Below, piece after piece: positions 16,353-25,065 of a stretch of DNA of 64,000 nt (position 1 is its first letter; each line of letters opens with the position of its first letter). The position numbers and the translations under genes were made by a program. Origin of the DNA: Gammaproteobacteria bacterium (GTDB lineage: Bacteria > Pseudomonadota > Gammaproteobacteria > Ga0077536); contig JACKNG010000001.1 of the NCBI GenBank assembly GCA_024235015.1, positions 186,001-250,000 on the forward strand. The letters run 5' to 3'. Under the pieces are notes generated by a model. It did no database searches. It saw only the letters and a list, made by a program, of their open reading frames with translations, and was not told the origin of the DNA.

Positions 16353-17654
16353 TCAGCGCGCGCCGACGTTGAGTGCCGACGGCTCGAAATCCTTCTGCTT
16401 CATGTTCGGCAGGTTGGCCAGGGTGACCATCTGCAGGGTGGTGCAGTGCATGTTCTGCACGTCGACCACGCTCGAGGTGTCGAGCAACGGCACGCCGGTG
16501 CCCTGGTTCTCGGGCAGATGGTAATCGGGGTGCGCGAGGCCGCCCATGAGGAACTTCCACAGCACCCCGCCGCGGTCGTAGACCTTGCCGAAGACCGGGA
16601 ACATGGTCTGCGCATCGATGTAGATGAGGCGCTTGGACAGCGGATGATCGCTACGCTTGGTCGTGCCCTCCAGCACCAGCACCCGGCGCGGCTGCCAGGT
16701 CACGTTGGGGAAGCAGCCGCTGTGGCCGCCGAAATCGACGAAATGGTAGTCGTGACGGCGTGCCTTGCGCTCGGCATGGGGGATCTGGTCGTGGCGGTAC
16801 ATCGGCAGCAGGATCCAGCGCTCGCCGCCGTACTTCCATTCCATGTCCATGATGCGTCCGGTGTACCCGAGGAAGTCCTCGATCATGATGTCGCTGCCGA
16901 GGAAGGAGTCGGTGCGCATGGTGGTGGCGACGCGCCGCACCCGGCGCAGCAGCGGTACGTACATCCAGCCCTGCTCCTCGGCGGTATCGTCGCTGTTGTA
17001 GAAGATGAGCAGCTTGGTATTGGCGACGTCGCCGGGCTCCAGCGCGGTCAGGGTGAGCGCGTTGTAGACGCGGTAGGTGTTGTCGGGCAGCTCAGGCACC
17101 GGGTCGACGACGTGGCGGTACATGAAGCGCATCGCGGCGGCCTCGAACTCGAGTTCGCGCTCGATCTTCTGTGCACGCATGTCGCGGTACTGCCAGTACA
17201 TCTCCGGGATCTCGCCGCCATCGCCGGCATAGCCGTAGCGCATGTTCCACACCAGCTTCTCGCCGGCGCGCGGATCGTCCTGCGACAACTCGCCCGGAAA
17301 CGGCCGCCCGCCGACGTAGCCGTTGAGCACACCCGGCGCATCACCCAGGGTGGTCTCGCCGGCGTGGGCCTCGGTCGCGGCGATGTAGTTCGGGTGCGGG
17401 TCGAACGAAACGGGCTCGCCCACGGTGATGCTCAGCCAGCCCTCGCGGACGAGTTCGGCGAACTCCGGGTCGAGCAACTGGATCGAGTTCTCGAGATTGC
17501 TGCTGTCGATCACGGTGCCGACCGGGGGCGACAGCGATTGCGCGGTGGCGATGTCGAAATCGAAGTCGCCGGCCATGACCGGGAGCGTCGAGTGGGCAAG
17601 CAGGGCGAGGATGGCGAGGGTCCGCGGACGGACGAAACGGCAGCTGGATTTCAC
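16353..17654 (-). CDS. Exported DUF1329-family protein
   Basis: The 433-residue protein begins MKSSCRFVRPRTLAILALLAHSTLPVMA, a clear signal peptide, and continues with the pattern of DUF1329 proteins, which have an outer-membrane-lipoprotein-sorting (LolA/LolB-like) fold: repeated strands such as GWMYVPLLRRVRR and ERWILLPMYRHDQ. The start is GTG 17654 with AAGGAG upstream; a longer frame to 18554 is a shadow of the next gene. DUF1329 genes commonly accompany DUF1302 and RND transporter genes, as here. The protein probably carries a hydrophobic molecule through the periplasm, which is inferred from fold and context. Confidence 0.88.
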   Translation of the reverse strand: MKSSCRFVRPRTLAILALLAHSTLPVMAGDFDFDIATAQSLSPPVGTVIDSSNLENSIQLLDPEFAELVREGWLSITVGEPVSFDPHPNYIAATEAHAGETTLGDAPGVLNGYVGGRPFPGELSQDDPRAGEKLVWNMRYGYAGDGGEIPEMYWQYRDMRAQKIERELEFEAAAMRFMYRHVVDPVPELPDNTYRVYNALTLTALEPGDVANTKLLIFYNSDDTAEEQGWMYVPLLRRVRRVATTMRTDSFLGSDIMIEDFLGYTGRIMDMEWKYGGERWILLPMYRHDQIPHAERKARRHDYHFVDFGGHSGCFPNVTWQPRRVLVLEGTTKRSDHPLSKRLIYIDAQTMFPVFGKVYDRGGVLWKFLMGGLAHPDYHLPENQGTGVPLLDTSSVVDVQNMHCTTLQMVTLANLPNMKQKDFEPSALNVGAR

Positions 17655-17815
17655 GCGGGCTCCTTGGAATGGCTCGATTCGGGCACGGCCGCGGCGCGCG
17701 CCGCGGAGTGACAGGACGGAACTATACCCGTTCAGGCTTGCCGGGGGGATCGTGGATGACCGCAGAGCGCCGCGCCCGGCGCCGCCCGTGGGCTCCCCGG
17801 CGGGCGCAACCCGGC

Positions 17816-18964
17816 TCAGGTCTCCAGACCGCGACCGTACTCCGCGCCGAGGATGCGCACGATGGCCCAGGCGGCCATGCCGCGCACCCCGGAATCGGCG
17901 TCCTTCAGCATCGGCGCGATGCGTTCGAGATAGGCGCGGTCGCCGCGCTGGCCGACCAGCCAGATGCCCTGCATGCGGATGTCGGGATTGGCGTTGCCGA
18001 GCGCCCAGGCGTAGAGATGGGCCGGGTCGGCCTTGATCGTGCCCCAGGCCTCGACCAGGCGGGTACCGACGTCGGAGTTGAGCTTGCAGCACTCGAGCAG
18101 GACGTTGGTGATCCGTGCGGCGACCTCGGGCGGCATGCGCCGCAGGCTCGCCGCCGCCACCGACGGATCGAGCCCCTTGCCCTCGGCGATGGTGTGGATC
18201 AAGGCCTCCATCGCCTCGCGCACGCCGAAGCCGGCCTCGCTCGCCATCGCCGCGACCTGGACCTTGAGGGCATTCGCGTCGCGCAGGGACTTCAACGCTT
18301 CGCGGGTGGTGTCGTTGTCGAGCGTGCCCAGCGCGACGGCGGCTGCTTCCTGTGATTCGGCGCCCCAGGAATGGGCGATTTCGATCAGCTTGGCGACCGA
18401 TTCGTCGCGCGCCGGAGTGTCCATCAGCGCGTAGTAGGCGTAGGCGCGGGTGAGGTGGTCCTGGTGATCGTCCTCGGCAATGGCGCGCATGCGCGCTTCC
18501 TTGTTGTCGAGCGGGGTCAGGGCGAGGGCTTGCAGGGCGTGCTTGCGCACCCACAGGTCGTCGAGTTGGAGCGAGCCCATGAGGAACTCACCCATGTCCT
18601 CACGCGGGCGGATGGCGCAGGATTCGGCAAGGAACTTCATGAACATGACGTCCTTGGTGGTCGCCGCGTAGCGGTAGATGAGGTCGAGTGCGGCCGGGTG
18701 CTGGACGTTGAGCAGGGTGTCGATGGCCGAGCGCATCATGCTCCAGTCGGGATGGGCGAGATTATCGGCGATGAATTGCAGGGCGTCCTTGTCGCCGACC
18801 TCGACCAGGGTGCCGGCGCCGCTCAGCTGGTCGAAGACGTTGTCCGAACCGCGCAGCTCGCGCGCCACGCCGAGCGCCTCGCGTACCAGGCTCTCCTCGG
18901 CTTCCGAGGCGACGGCGGCATGACAGGTGATGAGCAGGGCCAGCAGGGCGAGACATCTGCGCAT
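17816..18964 (-). CDS. Exported HEAT-repeat protein
   Basis: The 382-residue protein starts with a signal peptide (MRRCLALLALLITCHAAVA). The rest is a series of helical pairs of 30-35 residues with conserved Ala/Leu/Asp spacing, for example LAHPDWSMMRSAIDTLL, DDLWVRKHALQALAL and KDADSGVRGMAAWAIVRIL, typical of HEAT/PBS-lyase-type repeats. Such scaffolds bind protein partners. ATG 18964 with GAGGAAG upstream is preferred to TTG 18985. It sits between the DUF1302 and DUF1329 genes in the same orientation, so it may assemble the envelope transport complex. I know of no enzymatic motif in it. Confidence 0.85.
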   Translation of the reverse strand: MRRCLALLALLITCHAAVASEAEESLVREALGVARELRGSDNVFDQLSGAGTLVEVGDKDALQFIADNLAHPDWSMMRSAIDTLLNVQHPAALDLIYRYAATTKDVMFMKFLAESCAIRPREDMGEFLMGSLQLDDLWVRKHALQALALTPLDNKEARMRAIAEDDHQDHLTRAYAYYALMDTPARDESVAKLIEIAHSWGAESQEAAAVALGTLDNDTTREALKSLRDANALKVQVAAMASEAGFGVREAMEALIHTIAEGKGLDPSVAAASLRRMPPEVAARITNVLLECCKLNSDVGTRLVEAWGTIKADPAHLYAWALGNANPDIRMQGIWLVGQRGDRAYLERIAPMLKDADSGVRGMAAWAIVRILGAEYGRGLET

Positions 18965-19118
18965 GTAGACTTCCTCGAGTATCAAGCTTGGGCACGAAGT
19001 GGCCCGGATGCGGGCCCGCCAGGTCTTGGGTGAGTGACCGCCGGGAGGCGATTTGGTTCACCGTTGGGAGCGCCGGCAGCGCGACTGTAGCGCAGGGGTC
19101 GGGTGCTTTCCAGCGGGC

Positions 19119-19152
19119 AAAAAAAACGGAGGGCCCGCAAAGGCCCTCCGTT
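19119..19152 (-). terminator. Rho-independent terminator of the DUF1302 gene
   Basis: Read on the minus strand, AACGGAGGGCC pairs perfectly with GGCCCTCCGTT across a six-base loop (11 pairs) and is followed by eight T residues. It lies 21 bases past the DUF1302 stop, so it should end the RND-DUF1302 transcript before the HEAT gene. Confidence 0.9.
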
Positions 19153-19173
19153 GTTCTGCGACGTAACGTCGGA

Positions 19174-21576
19174 TCAGAACTGGTACTTCAGCTCGAAGAA
19201 CAGTTCGTCGTAGTTACGCAAACCACCGATACCCTGGCGCGCCGGCCCGAGCGAGCCGTTGACGAAGGGATACTGGCGGGGTGTGCCCGTGCGGTTGTCG
19301 ATGGTTATGAAGTTCGAGAACGGACCGGTGTCGTGGGTCTTGTTCTCGTCGCCTTCCCAGATCAGGTGAAAACCACCCTTGACCGACCAGTGGTTGTCGA
19401 TCAGCCACTCGAGGTTGAAGCCCGAGACGAAGGAGTTGGTCGCCTCTTCCCAGACGAAGAAGCCGGTCGGCTTCAGCTTGTCGCGCATGTAGTTGCCGAG
19501 GAAGAAGAAGGTGGTGATCCAGTTGTGTTCATCGACGAAGTAACCACTGTTCTTGTCGCCCTCGTGATCCCAATACCAGGTATCGAAGATCTGCAGGGAG
19601 AGGAAGAAGGTGCGGTCCTTGTTGAGGAACGGGATGAAGGTCGGGCGGTCGAAGCCCAGCGAGAAGCGCATGACGTCGCTCTTGTCGACCCAGTCCGGCG
19701 AATAGGTGTTGTTGACCAGTTCGTCGAAGGTCCAGGACGACTCGATACGCATCACGACCCCGGACCACGACTCGAAGTAGTCCATCGCGAGACCCAGGGT
19801 GTGGGCCTGCTTGTACTCCTGCGAGGTCTGGCCACCGGCCACCGGGCTGCAGAAGATGCCGCCGAGCGACGTGCCGCAGCCGATGTTGGTCAGCGATGGG
19901 TCAATACCGGTCCACAGCGGCATGTAATTACCACTGGCAATCGCACGTTGCGCCGCCGTCTGGTAGTTCCCGGTGTTCCCTGCAAGGATCTGAGCTGCAC
20001 GTTGCGGAGTCACCGACAACACAGGATCGACGATGCCGCCGGTCGCTGCCGTGGCGGCGATGCGCGCCGCAGCGGCGGCATTGCCCGGGCCCGCGGCGAG
20101 GTCGTTGCGCACCTGGGTCGTGATGTCGCCGGTCGGGTAGATCGTGCGTGCCGTCGCCAAGTCGCCAATGTTCACGTTAACGTTGGCGAGATCCTGCGCT
20201 GCGACGTTCTGCCCGAAGTGACGGGTCGCGAGGTTGACGGTGTGGAACTTGAACACCGGGATGTCGTTCCAGCCGTACCAATGCGACACCGCGAAGCGGA
20301 AGTCGCTCAGGCGGAACTCCCAGCGGAAACCCGCCTCGGTGTTCTCGATGTCCCAGTCGGGGCGGTTGTTGACATTCAGACCCTGCGGGGTACCGAAGCC
20401 GGACGGCAGGCGGCCGTCATTCGGCCCGCGCGAGCCGCAGATGTCCTCCAGCGCCGCGTTGCCACCCTGCACCTGCGCCGACGCCGGGCCAAAGCACGGC
20501 TCGGGCGAGAAGTAGGTGTTGAAAATGGCGAAGGTGCTGGTGTCCTTGGCAAAGGGGTGTGCCCAGAAGTGCGAGGGGTTACCCAGACCGACCTGCTGGT
20601 ACTCGTCGAAATTCCACACCACCTGGAAGGCGTTGTCGGTCAGCGGACCGAAGGAACCGGCCTTGTACTGGATCGACACCATCCACTGAGGAATGCGGAT
20701 ATCCTCGAACGAGTCGAAGAAGAAGTGCTGGCCGAAGTCGACCGGGTTGATGACGTCCTGCAGGCGGAAGAAGTCCGTCTTGCCCCACACGATCTGCTGC
20801 TTGCCGACGCGGATCCACCAGTCGTCGATGACCGCATCCGCGTAGAGTTCGCGGAAGGGGTAGAGGCGACCGTTGGAATCGGTGTTGGCCATGGCGACAT
20901 CGATGTTGTCGACGTTGAGATCGACGCAACGACGGCAGTCGAGGTTGATGTTGGAGGCTTTCTGGAAGACCTGGGGGAAGCCCGAGATGGTGGTCCTGGC
21001 GAGACCGCCGCCCTGCGGGAAGCCCGTGCCGGGGATCTGTTGGATGATCTGCCCGGTGCGGCTGTCGCGGAAGCCGACCTCGAACATCTTCTGCGCGTCG
21101 GCATTGCTCAGCATGCCCTGGGTGACGAGCTTGCCGATACCGCCGGTGGAGGTGAAGCCGTCACCGAGGGCGAAGTCGAAACCGCCCCAGCCAAGGCCGT
21201 CGTTGGCGAAGTTGAACGCGCCGTGCTGCTGCACCGACGGGCCGGTCGTGCCATCACCGATGTGATTGCTCGACAGGTCGCCCATGTCCTGCACGATGTC
21301 GTACTCCGGACGCGCGATGGTGACGAAGGTCAGTTCATCGAAGATGCCGACGTTTTCGTATTTCAGCGCGGCCTCGACCTGCAGACGCTGGATCCACTGG
21401 CCCAGGTATGCCGGCCCCGATCCCACGCGGGAACGGACTTCGCTCTTCAGGAAACCCTCCACTTCAAGCTCGCCGCCCAAGGCGTCGATCGTGATGCGGG
21501 CTTGTGACGGTACGGCGAACGTAGCCAGCGCCACAGCGGCCAGGGTCCCTTGAAAAGCGCCTTTCAAGTGCTTCAT
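19174..21576 (-). CDS. DUF1302-family outer-membrane beta-barrel-like protein
   Basis: The 800-residue protein has a signal peptide (MKHLKGAFQGTLAAVALATFAVPSQA) followed by alternating amphipathic strands and ends ELKYQF, with the terminal aromatic residue typical of outer-membrane barrels. Phrases such as DWWIRVGKQQIVWGKTDFFRLQDVINP match DUF1302 proteins, which are linked to uptake or export of hydrophobic substrates. It contains an Ala/Asn-rich insert in its middle (about residues 500-590) and is longer than the roughly 600 residues I expect. ATG 21576 (GGGAGA site) and ATG 21591 are both possible. It lies 50 bases after the RND gene. Confidence 0.88.
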   Translation of the reverse strand: MKHLKGAFQGTLAAVALATFAVPSQARITIDALGGELEVEGFLKSEVRSRVGSGPAYLGQWIQRLQVEAALKYENVGIFDELTFVTIARPEYDIVQDMGDLSSNHIGDGTTGPSVQQHGAFNFANDGLGWGGFDFALGDGFTSTGGIGKLVTQGMLSNADAQKMFEVGFRDSRTGQIIQQIPGTGFPQGGGLARTTISGFPQVFQKASNINLDCRRCVDLNVDNIDVAMANTDSNGRLYPFRELYADAVIDDWWIRVGKQQIVWGKTDFFRLQDVINPVDFGQHFFFDSFEDIRIPQWMVSIQYKAGSFGPLTDNAFQVVWNFDEYQQVGLGNPSHFWAHPFAKDTSTFAIFNTYFSPEPCFGPASAQVQGGNAALEDICGSRGPNDGRLPSGFGTPQGLNVNNRPDWDIENTEAGFRWEFRLSDFRFAVSHWYGWNDIPVFKFHTVNLATRHFGQNVAAQDLANVNVNIGDLATARTIYPTGDITTQVRNDLAAGPGNAAAAARIAATAATGGIVDPVLSVTPQRAAQILAGNTGNYQTAAQRAIASGNYMPLWTGIDPSLTNIGCGTSLGGIFCSPVAGGQTSQEYKQAHTLGLAMDYFESWSGVVMRIESSWTFDELVNNTYSPDWVDKSDVMRFSLGFDRPTFIPFLNKDRTFFLSLQIFDTWYWDHEGDKNSGYFVDEHNWITTFFFLGNYMRDKLKPTGFFVWEEATNSFVSGFNLEWLIDNHWSVKGGFHLIWEGDENKTHDTGPFSNFITIDNRTGTPRQYPFVNGSLGPARQGIGGLRNYDELFFELKYQF

Positions 21577-21625
21577 GGTTATGTCTCCCATGTTTCCCCC
21601 TTCACAGATAGTCTCGCGCACCCTC

Positions 21626-24058
21626 TCAGGTGCCCTTGACCGTTTCATGTTCGTGAACATACGAATCAGCGTCCACCGCCATGCTCGAGGCGTCGCCGGT
21701 CTCGTCGTCGTCAAGGTGCGACTTCATGACGAAACTCGGCTTGAACACCTTGACCAGCAGCGGCAGCAGCGAGATGGCGCCGACCATGTTGCTCATCATG
21801 AGCAGCGACAGCAGCATGGCCATCTCGCTGTTGAAGCGCAGCGACGAACCCGGAATCCAGTAGACGATCGCCGCGACGACGGTGACGGCGGTGAACAGTA
21901 CCGCGGCGCCGGTAGTGGCGAGCGACACGCGCACCGCGTCGTCGAGGGTGCGGTGGCGCACCTCTTCGCGCATGCGGTCGAGCATGTAGATGGCGTAGTC
22001 GACACCGAGACCGATACCGACCGAGGTGACCGGCAGGGTGTTGATATTCAGCCCGATACCGCGGAAGCCCATGTACGCGCGGTTGATGACCACCGCCATG
22101 GCGAGCACCACGAATACCAGCAGTGCGGCGGTGATCGAGCGGTAAGTCGCCATGACCGACAGCATGACCACGATCATGATGAGGATGGTCTGGTTGAGCT
22201 CGGACTGCTCGACCTCCTCGTTGCCCGCAGCGGTAGTGCCGATGATGCCACCGGCGAAGCGCGGCGTGACGCCTTCGATCGGATGGTCGGCGAGGAAGGT
22301 CTTGGCCGCCTCGACCGCAGCGTGCACCGTCGGCCCGGTGGCGTCCTTGAAGAACACCACGAAGTTGGCGGTACGGCCTTCCAGGTCCATGTACTCGAGG
22401 ATCACCCCGGGCACGGCGGCGCCGGCCTCGTACATGAACAGGGTGTTGCCGATGTCACGCTGGGTCGACGGGATCAGCGACCAGCGCGGATCGTCGTAGT
22501 GATACAGGCGATTGATCGAGCGCACCAGGTTGGGGATGTCGCGCGTGCCACCGTAGTTGATCACGTTGGACATGTAGCGGCCGAACTCCTCCATGACCTT
22601 GACCACTTCCGGGTCCTTCATCTTGTGAGCTTCTTCGGCCTCGAAGTAGATGCTGAACTGGTTGGCGCCGGCGAACTTCTCGGCGATGTGCGCGGCCGCA
22701 ACGTTGTACTCGGATTCGCCGAACAGGATCGGTGAGCCGGGCTTCTCTTCGCCCACGACCATGTCCTTGGCGTAGAACAGCGCCGCCGCGATGAGCATGA
22801 GGGCGAAGCCGAACACCGGTACGGGTGCCTTGTTGGAGGTCAGGAACACCGACCAGCTCGCCATGATGCGCGAGTAGACGTGCTTGTGCTCTTCCTCGCG
22901 GCTGACCTTGGGCGCCGGCAGGTAGGACAGCACCAGCGGCACCAGGATGGTCACCGTAACCAGGTTGCTCATCGACCAGAAGCTGCAGAAGTAACCGAGC
23001 TTGGCGATGATCGGGATCGACGACACCGCGAGCACGAGCAGGCCGGCCGCGTCGGTGAAGATGGCGATGAAAGCGGGCACGAACAGCTCGCCCATGCTCG
23101 TGCGCACCGCCGCGTCACGCCCCACGCCGAGCCGGATCTCGTCGTGGAAGCGCTCCATCATCTGTACGCAGTGACTGGCCGTACGGGCCGAGATCAGGAT
23201 CGGCACGACGAGGATGAGCGGATCGAGGTTGAAGCCCATCCAGCCGACGAAGCCCAGCCCCCAGATGGCGGCCATGGCCGTGCCGAGCATGGGCACGAAG
23301 ACCCCGGCAATCGAGCGGAAGTGCAGGAACAGTAGCGTGATCATCACCGCCGCGGTGACGCCGAAGATCAGTGCCAGCTCGCTCGAGTGGTAGTAGATCC
23401 AGCCCTTGAGCATGGGCTCGCCGGCGATGTAGAGGCTGGTCTCGCCGTCCGCCTCGACCTCCTTCTTGAGCTCCTTCAGGCGGGTGAAGATCTTGTTGTA
23501 GTCGAGGCGTTCCTCGTCGAAGCCGGCGAGGATCAACGCCGCGGTGCCATCGGCCGAGATGTAGGTGCCGTAGACGATGTCGTTGTTGAACGACTCTTCG
23601 CGCAGCTGCTTGAGCTTGTCGGCGTCCTGGGGAATCTCGCGCGGCAGGACCGCCTCAGATTTGATCAGGCCGCCCGCGGTGGTGCGGATGCGGCGAATCT
23701 TGGGGTGGGCGATGCTCGCGACCTGGTAGTGGTTGACCCCCTGGATGAGGTCGACCTCTTCGGTCAGGTGCTTGATCTTGTTCAGCGTCTTGTAGGTGAA
23801 GATGTCGGCGCCGCCCTCGGCCTGCAACGACATGGTGACGACGTTGGCGCCGCCGAAGGTCTGTTTCATCCGGTTGTAGTTCTGGATGTACTCGTGCTTG
23901 GCCGGCAGCAGGTCGGCGAAACGCGAGTAGACCTCGATCGACGGCAGCGAGTAGGCGAGAAACAGCGTCGGAACCAGGATGATCAGGATCGTGATGAGTC
24001 GATGGTCGAGCAGCCAGTTGGCGATGCGCTGCCCGAGCGTGAGATTCTGTTGCTGCAA
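21626..24058 (-). CDS. RND-superfamily (MMPL/HAE3-type) transporter
   Basis: The 810-residue inner-membrane protein has the duplicated RND layout: one helix near residue 20, a periplasmic domain, six helices (about 230-430), a second periplasmic domain and a final helix cluster. It is about 200 residues shorter than AcrB-type pumps, fitting the MMPL/HAE3-like group that moves lipids, hopanoids or sterol-like molecules. GVDYAIYMLDRM carries the proton-relay Asp of the fourth-helix motif in the second half. The start is TTG (24056-24058) with GGAGGGG upstream. It heads the operon with DUF1302, and substrate direction (import or export) is unknown. Confidence 0.92.
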   Translation of the reverse strand: MQQQNLTLGQRIANWLLDHRLITILIILVPTLFLAYSLPSIEVYSRFADLLPAKHEYIQNYNRMKQTFGGANVVTMSLQAEGGADIFTYKTLNKIKHLTEEVDLIQGVNHYQVASIAHPKIRRIRTTAGGLIKSEAVLPREIPQDADKLKQLREESFNNDIVYGTYISADGTAALILAGFDEERLDYNKIFTRLKELKKEVEADGETSLYIAGEPMLKGWIYYHSSELALIFGVTAAVMITLLFLHFRSIAGVFVPMLGTAMAAIWGLGFVGWMGFNLDPLILVVPILISARTASHCVQMMERFHDEIRLGVGRDAAVRTSMGELFVPAFIAIFTDAAGLLVLAVSSIPIIAKLGYFCSFWSMSNLVTVTILVPLVLSYLPAPKVSREEEHKHVYSRIMASWSVFLTSNKAPVPVFGFALMLIAAALFYAKDMVVGEEKPGSPILFGESEYNVAAAHIAEKFAGANQFSIYFEAEEAHKMKDPEVVKVMEEFGRYMSNVINYGGTRDIPNLVRSINRLYHYDDPRWSLIPSTQRDIGNTLFMYEAGAAVPGVILEYMDLEGRTANFVVFFKDATGPTVHAAVEAAKTFLADHPIEGVTPRFAGGIIGTTAAGNEEVEQSELNQTILIMIVVMLSVMATYRSITAALLVFVVLAMAVVINRAYMGFRGIGLNINTLPVTSVGIGLGVDYAIYMLDRMREEVRHRTLDDAVRVSLATTGAAVLFTAVTVVAAIVYWIPGSSLRFNSEMAMLLSLLMMSNMVGAISLLPLLVKVFKPSFVMKSHLDDDETGDASSMAVDADSYVHEHETVKGT

Positions 24059-24400
24059 GGTCCCCTCCTCTCTTCTTCTCAGTCACGGCGTGTTCGCGGC
24101 CCGTGAAGAGCCAGCGCCCACGCTACCCAGTTTTCGAGTGGCGGCAGTTTGTCACGTTTGTGGCAAAAGATAAACAGTAAAAACGTTGCGTTTACGCAAC
24201 GCTCCAACACGGCTCACGCGCGGTGCTTGCGTGCATCAGCGTATTCGTCGTCTGGCCTGTCCCCGCGCAGGAAGTCGGCCGGCGTCCGGCGCCACTTCAC
24301 CATCCCTGGGCGTATGTGGTGCGCGTGACGATAGCCGGGCCACGCTTGCGCCGCCCCCGGGCGTCATGCAAATTGGCCGCCCTGTTCCATCCTCGACGCG
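24059..24400. promoter_or_regulatory. Divergent intergenic region with two inverted repeats
   Basis: This 342-base gap separates the RND gene (leftward) from the flavin reductase gene (rightward) and should hold both promoters. CGTTGCGTTTACGCAACG (24184-24201) is a perfect inverted repeat with 8-base arms. Nearby TTGTCACGTTTGTGGCAA (24149-24166) has 7-base arms with one mismatch. Both fall in a locally AT-rich stretch, as operators often do. I see no clear -35/-10 pair, and no gene. Confidence 0.5.
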
Positions 24401-24907
24401 ATGCCATTCATGACCGACACCTCGATTACCGCCGATCTCTTCCGACGCGCCTGCGGCCTGTGGGCGACGGGCGTCTCCATCGTCACCACCGCCGACACCG
24501 CGGGCAAGCCCTACGGCCTGACCATGAACGCGGTCAGCTCGCTGTCCCTCGATCCACCCATGATGCTGGTCTGCGTCGACAAGGGCTCGGACACCCTGGC
24601 ACCGATGCTCGCAAGCCGGGTGTTCTGCGTGAACGTGCTCACCAGCGCGCAGCAGGATCTGTCCAACCGTTTCGCCAAGAAGGGCCATGACAAGTTCGAG
24701 GCCGTCGCCTGGCACCCGGGCACGGTCGGCGCACCGGTGCTGGCGCACACCCTGGTCTCCATCGAGTGCGAGATCGCCGACGTCGTCACCGGTGGCGACC
24801 ACGAGATCTGCTGCGGGGTGGTGCGCGACATCATTGCCAACGACTCCGTCGACGTCGAACCGCTGCTCTACTACGGCGGCCGTTACGGCGCGCTCGGCAA
24901 GGCCTGA
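24401..24907 (+). CDS. Flavin reductase-like protein (HpaC/DszD family)
   Basis: The 168-residue protein matches the flavin reductase domain: an amino-terminal strand-helix with ATGVSIVTT, the NAVSSLSLDPPMMLVCVD flavin-binding segment (shortened here by its ends) and the family GDH motif in VTGGDHEICCG. It supplies reduced FMN or FAD to a monooxygenase using NAD(P)H. Starts at ATG 24401 and ATG 24410 are possible. The only flavin-dependent oxygenase visible is the LLM enzyme at 2681-3814, so the two may form a two-component system despite 20 kb between them. It diverges from the RND transporter gene. Confidence 0.92.
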   Translation: MPFMTDTSITADLFRRACGLWATGVSIVTTADTAGKPYGLTMNAVSSLSLDPPMMLVCVDKGSDTLAPMLASRVFCVNVLTSAQQDLSNRFAKKGHDKFEAVAWHPGTVGAPVLAHTLVSIECEIADVVTGGDHEICCGVVRDIIANDSVDVEPLLYYGGRYGALGKA

Positions 24908-25065
24908 GCAAGGGCCCTGTCCTTGTGCGTACAAGGCGCTGTTGTTAACCTACGGCGCCGTCCGAGGGGAGGACGATGATTCCTCTGGCCACTTGCCGCG
25001 CCGCCTGGTCTGCACGAGGCCGCAATACCGTGGCGCTTGTTACACGATTCACCGTAGGAGCATCG

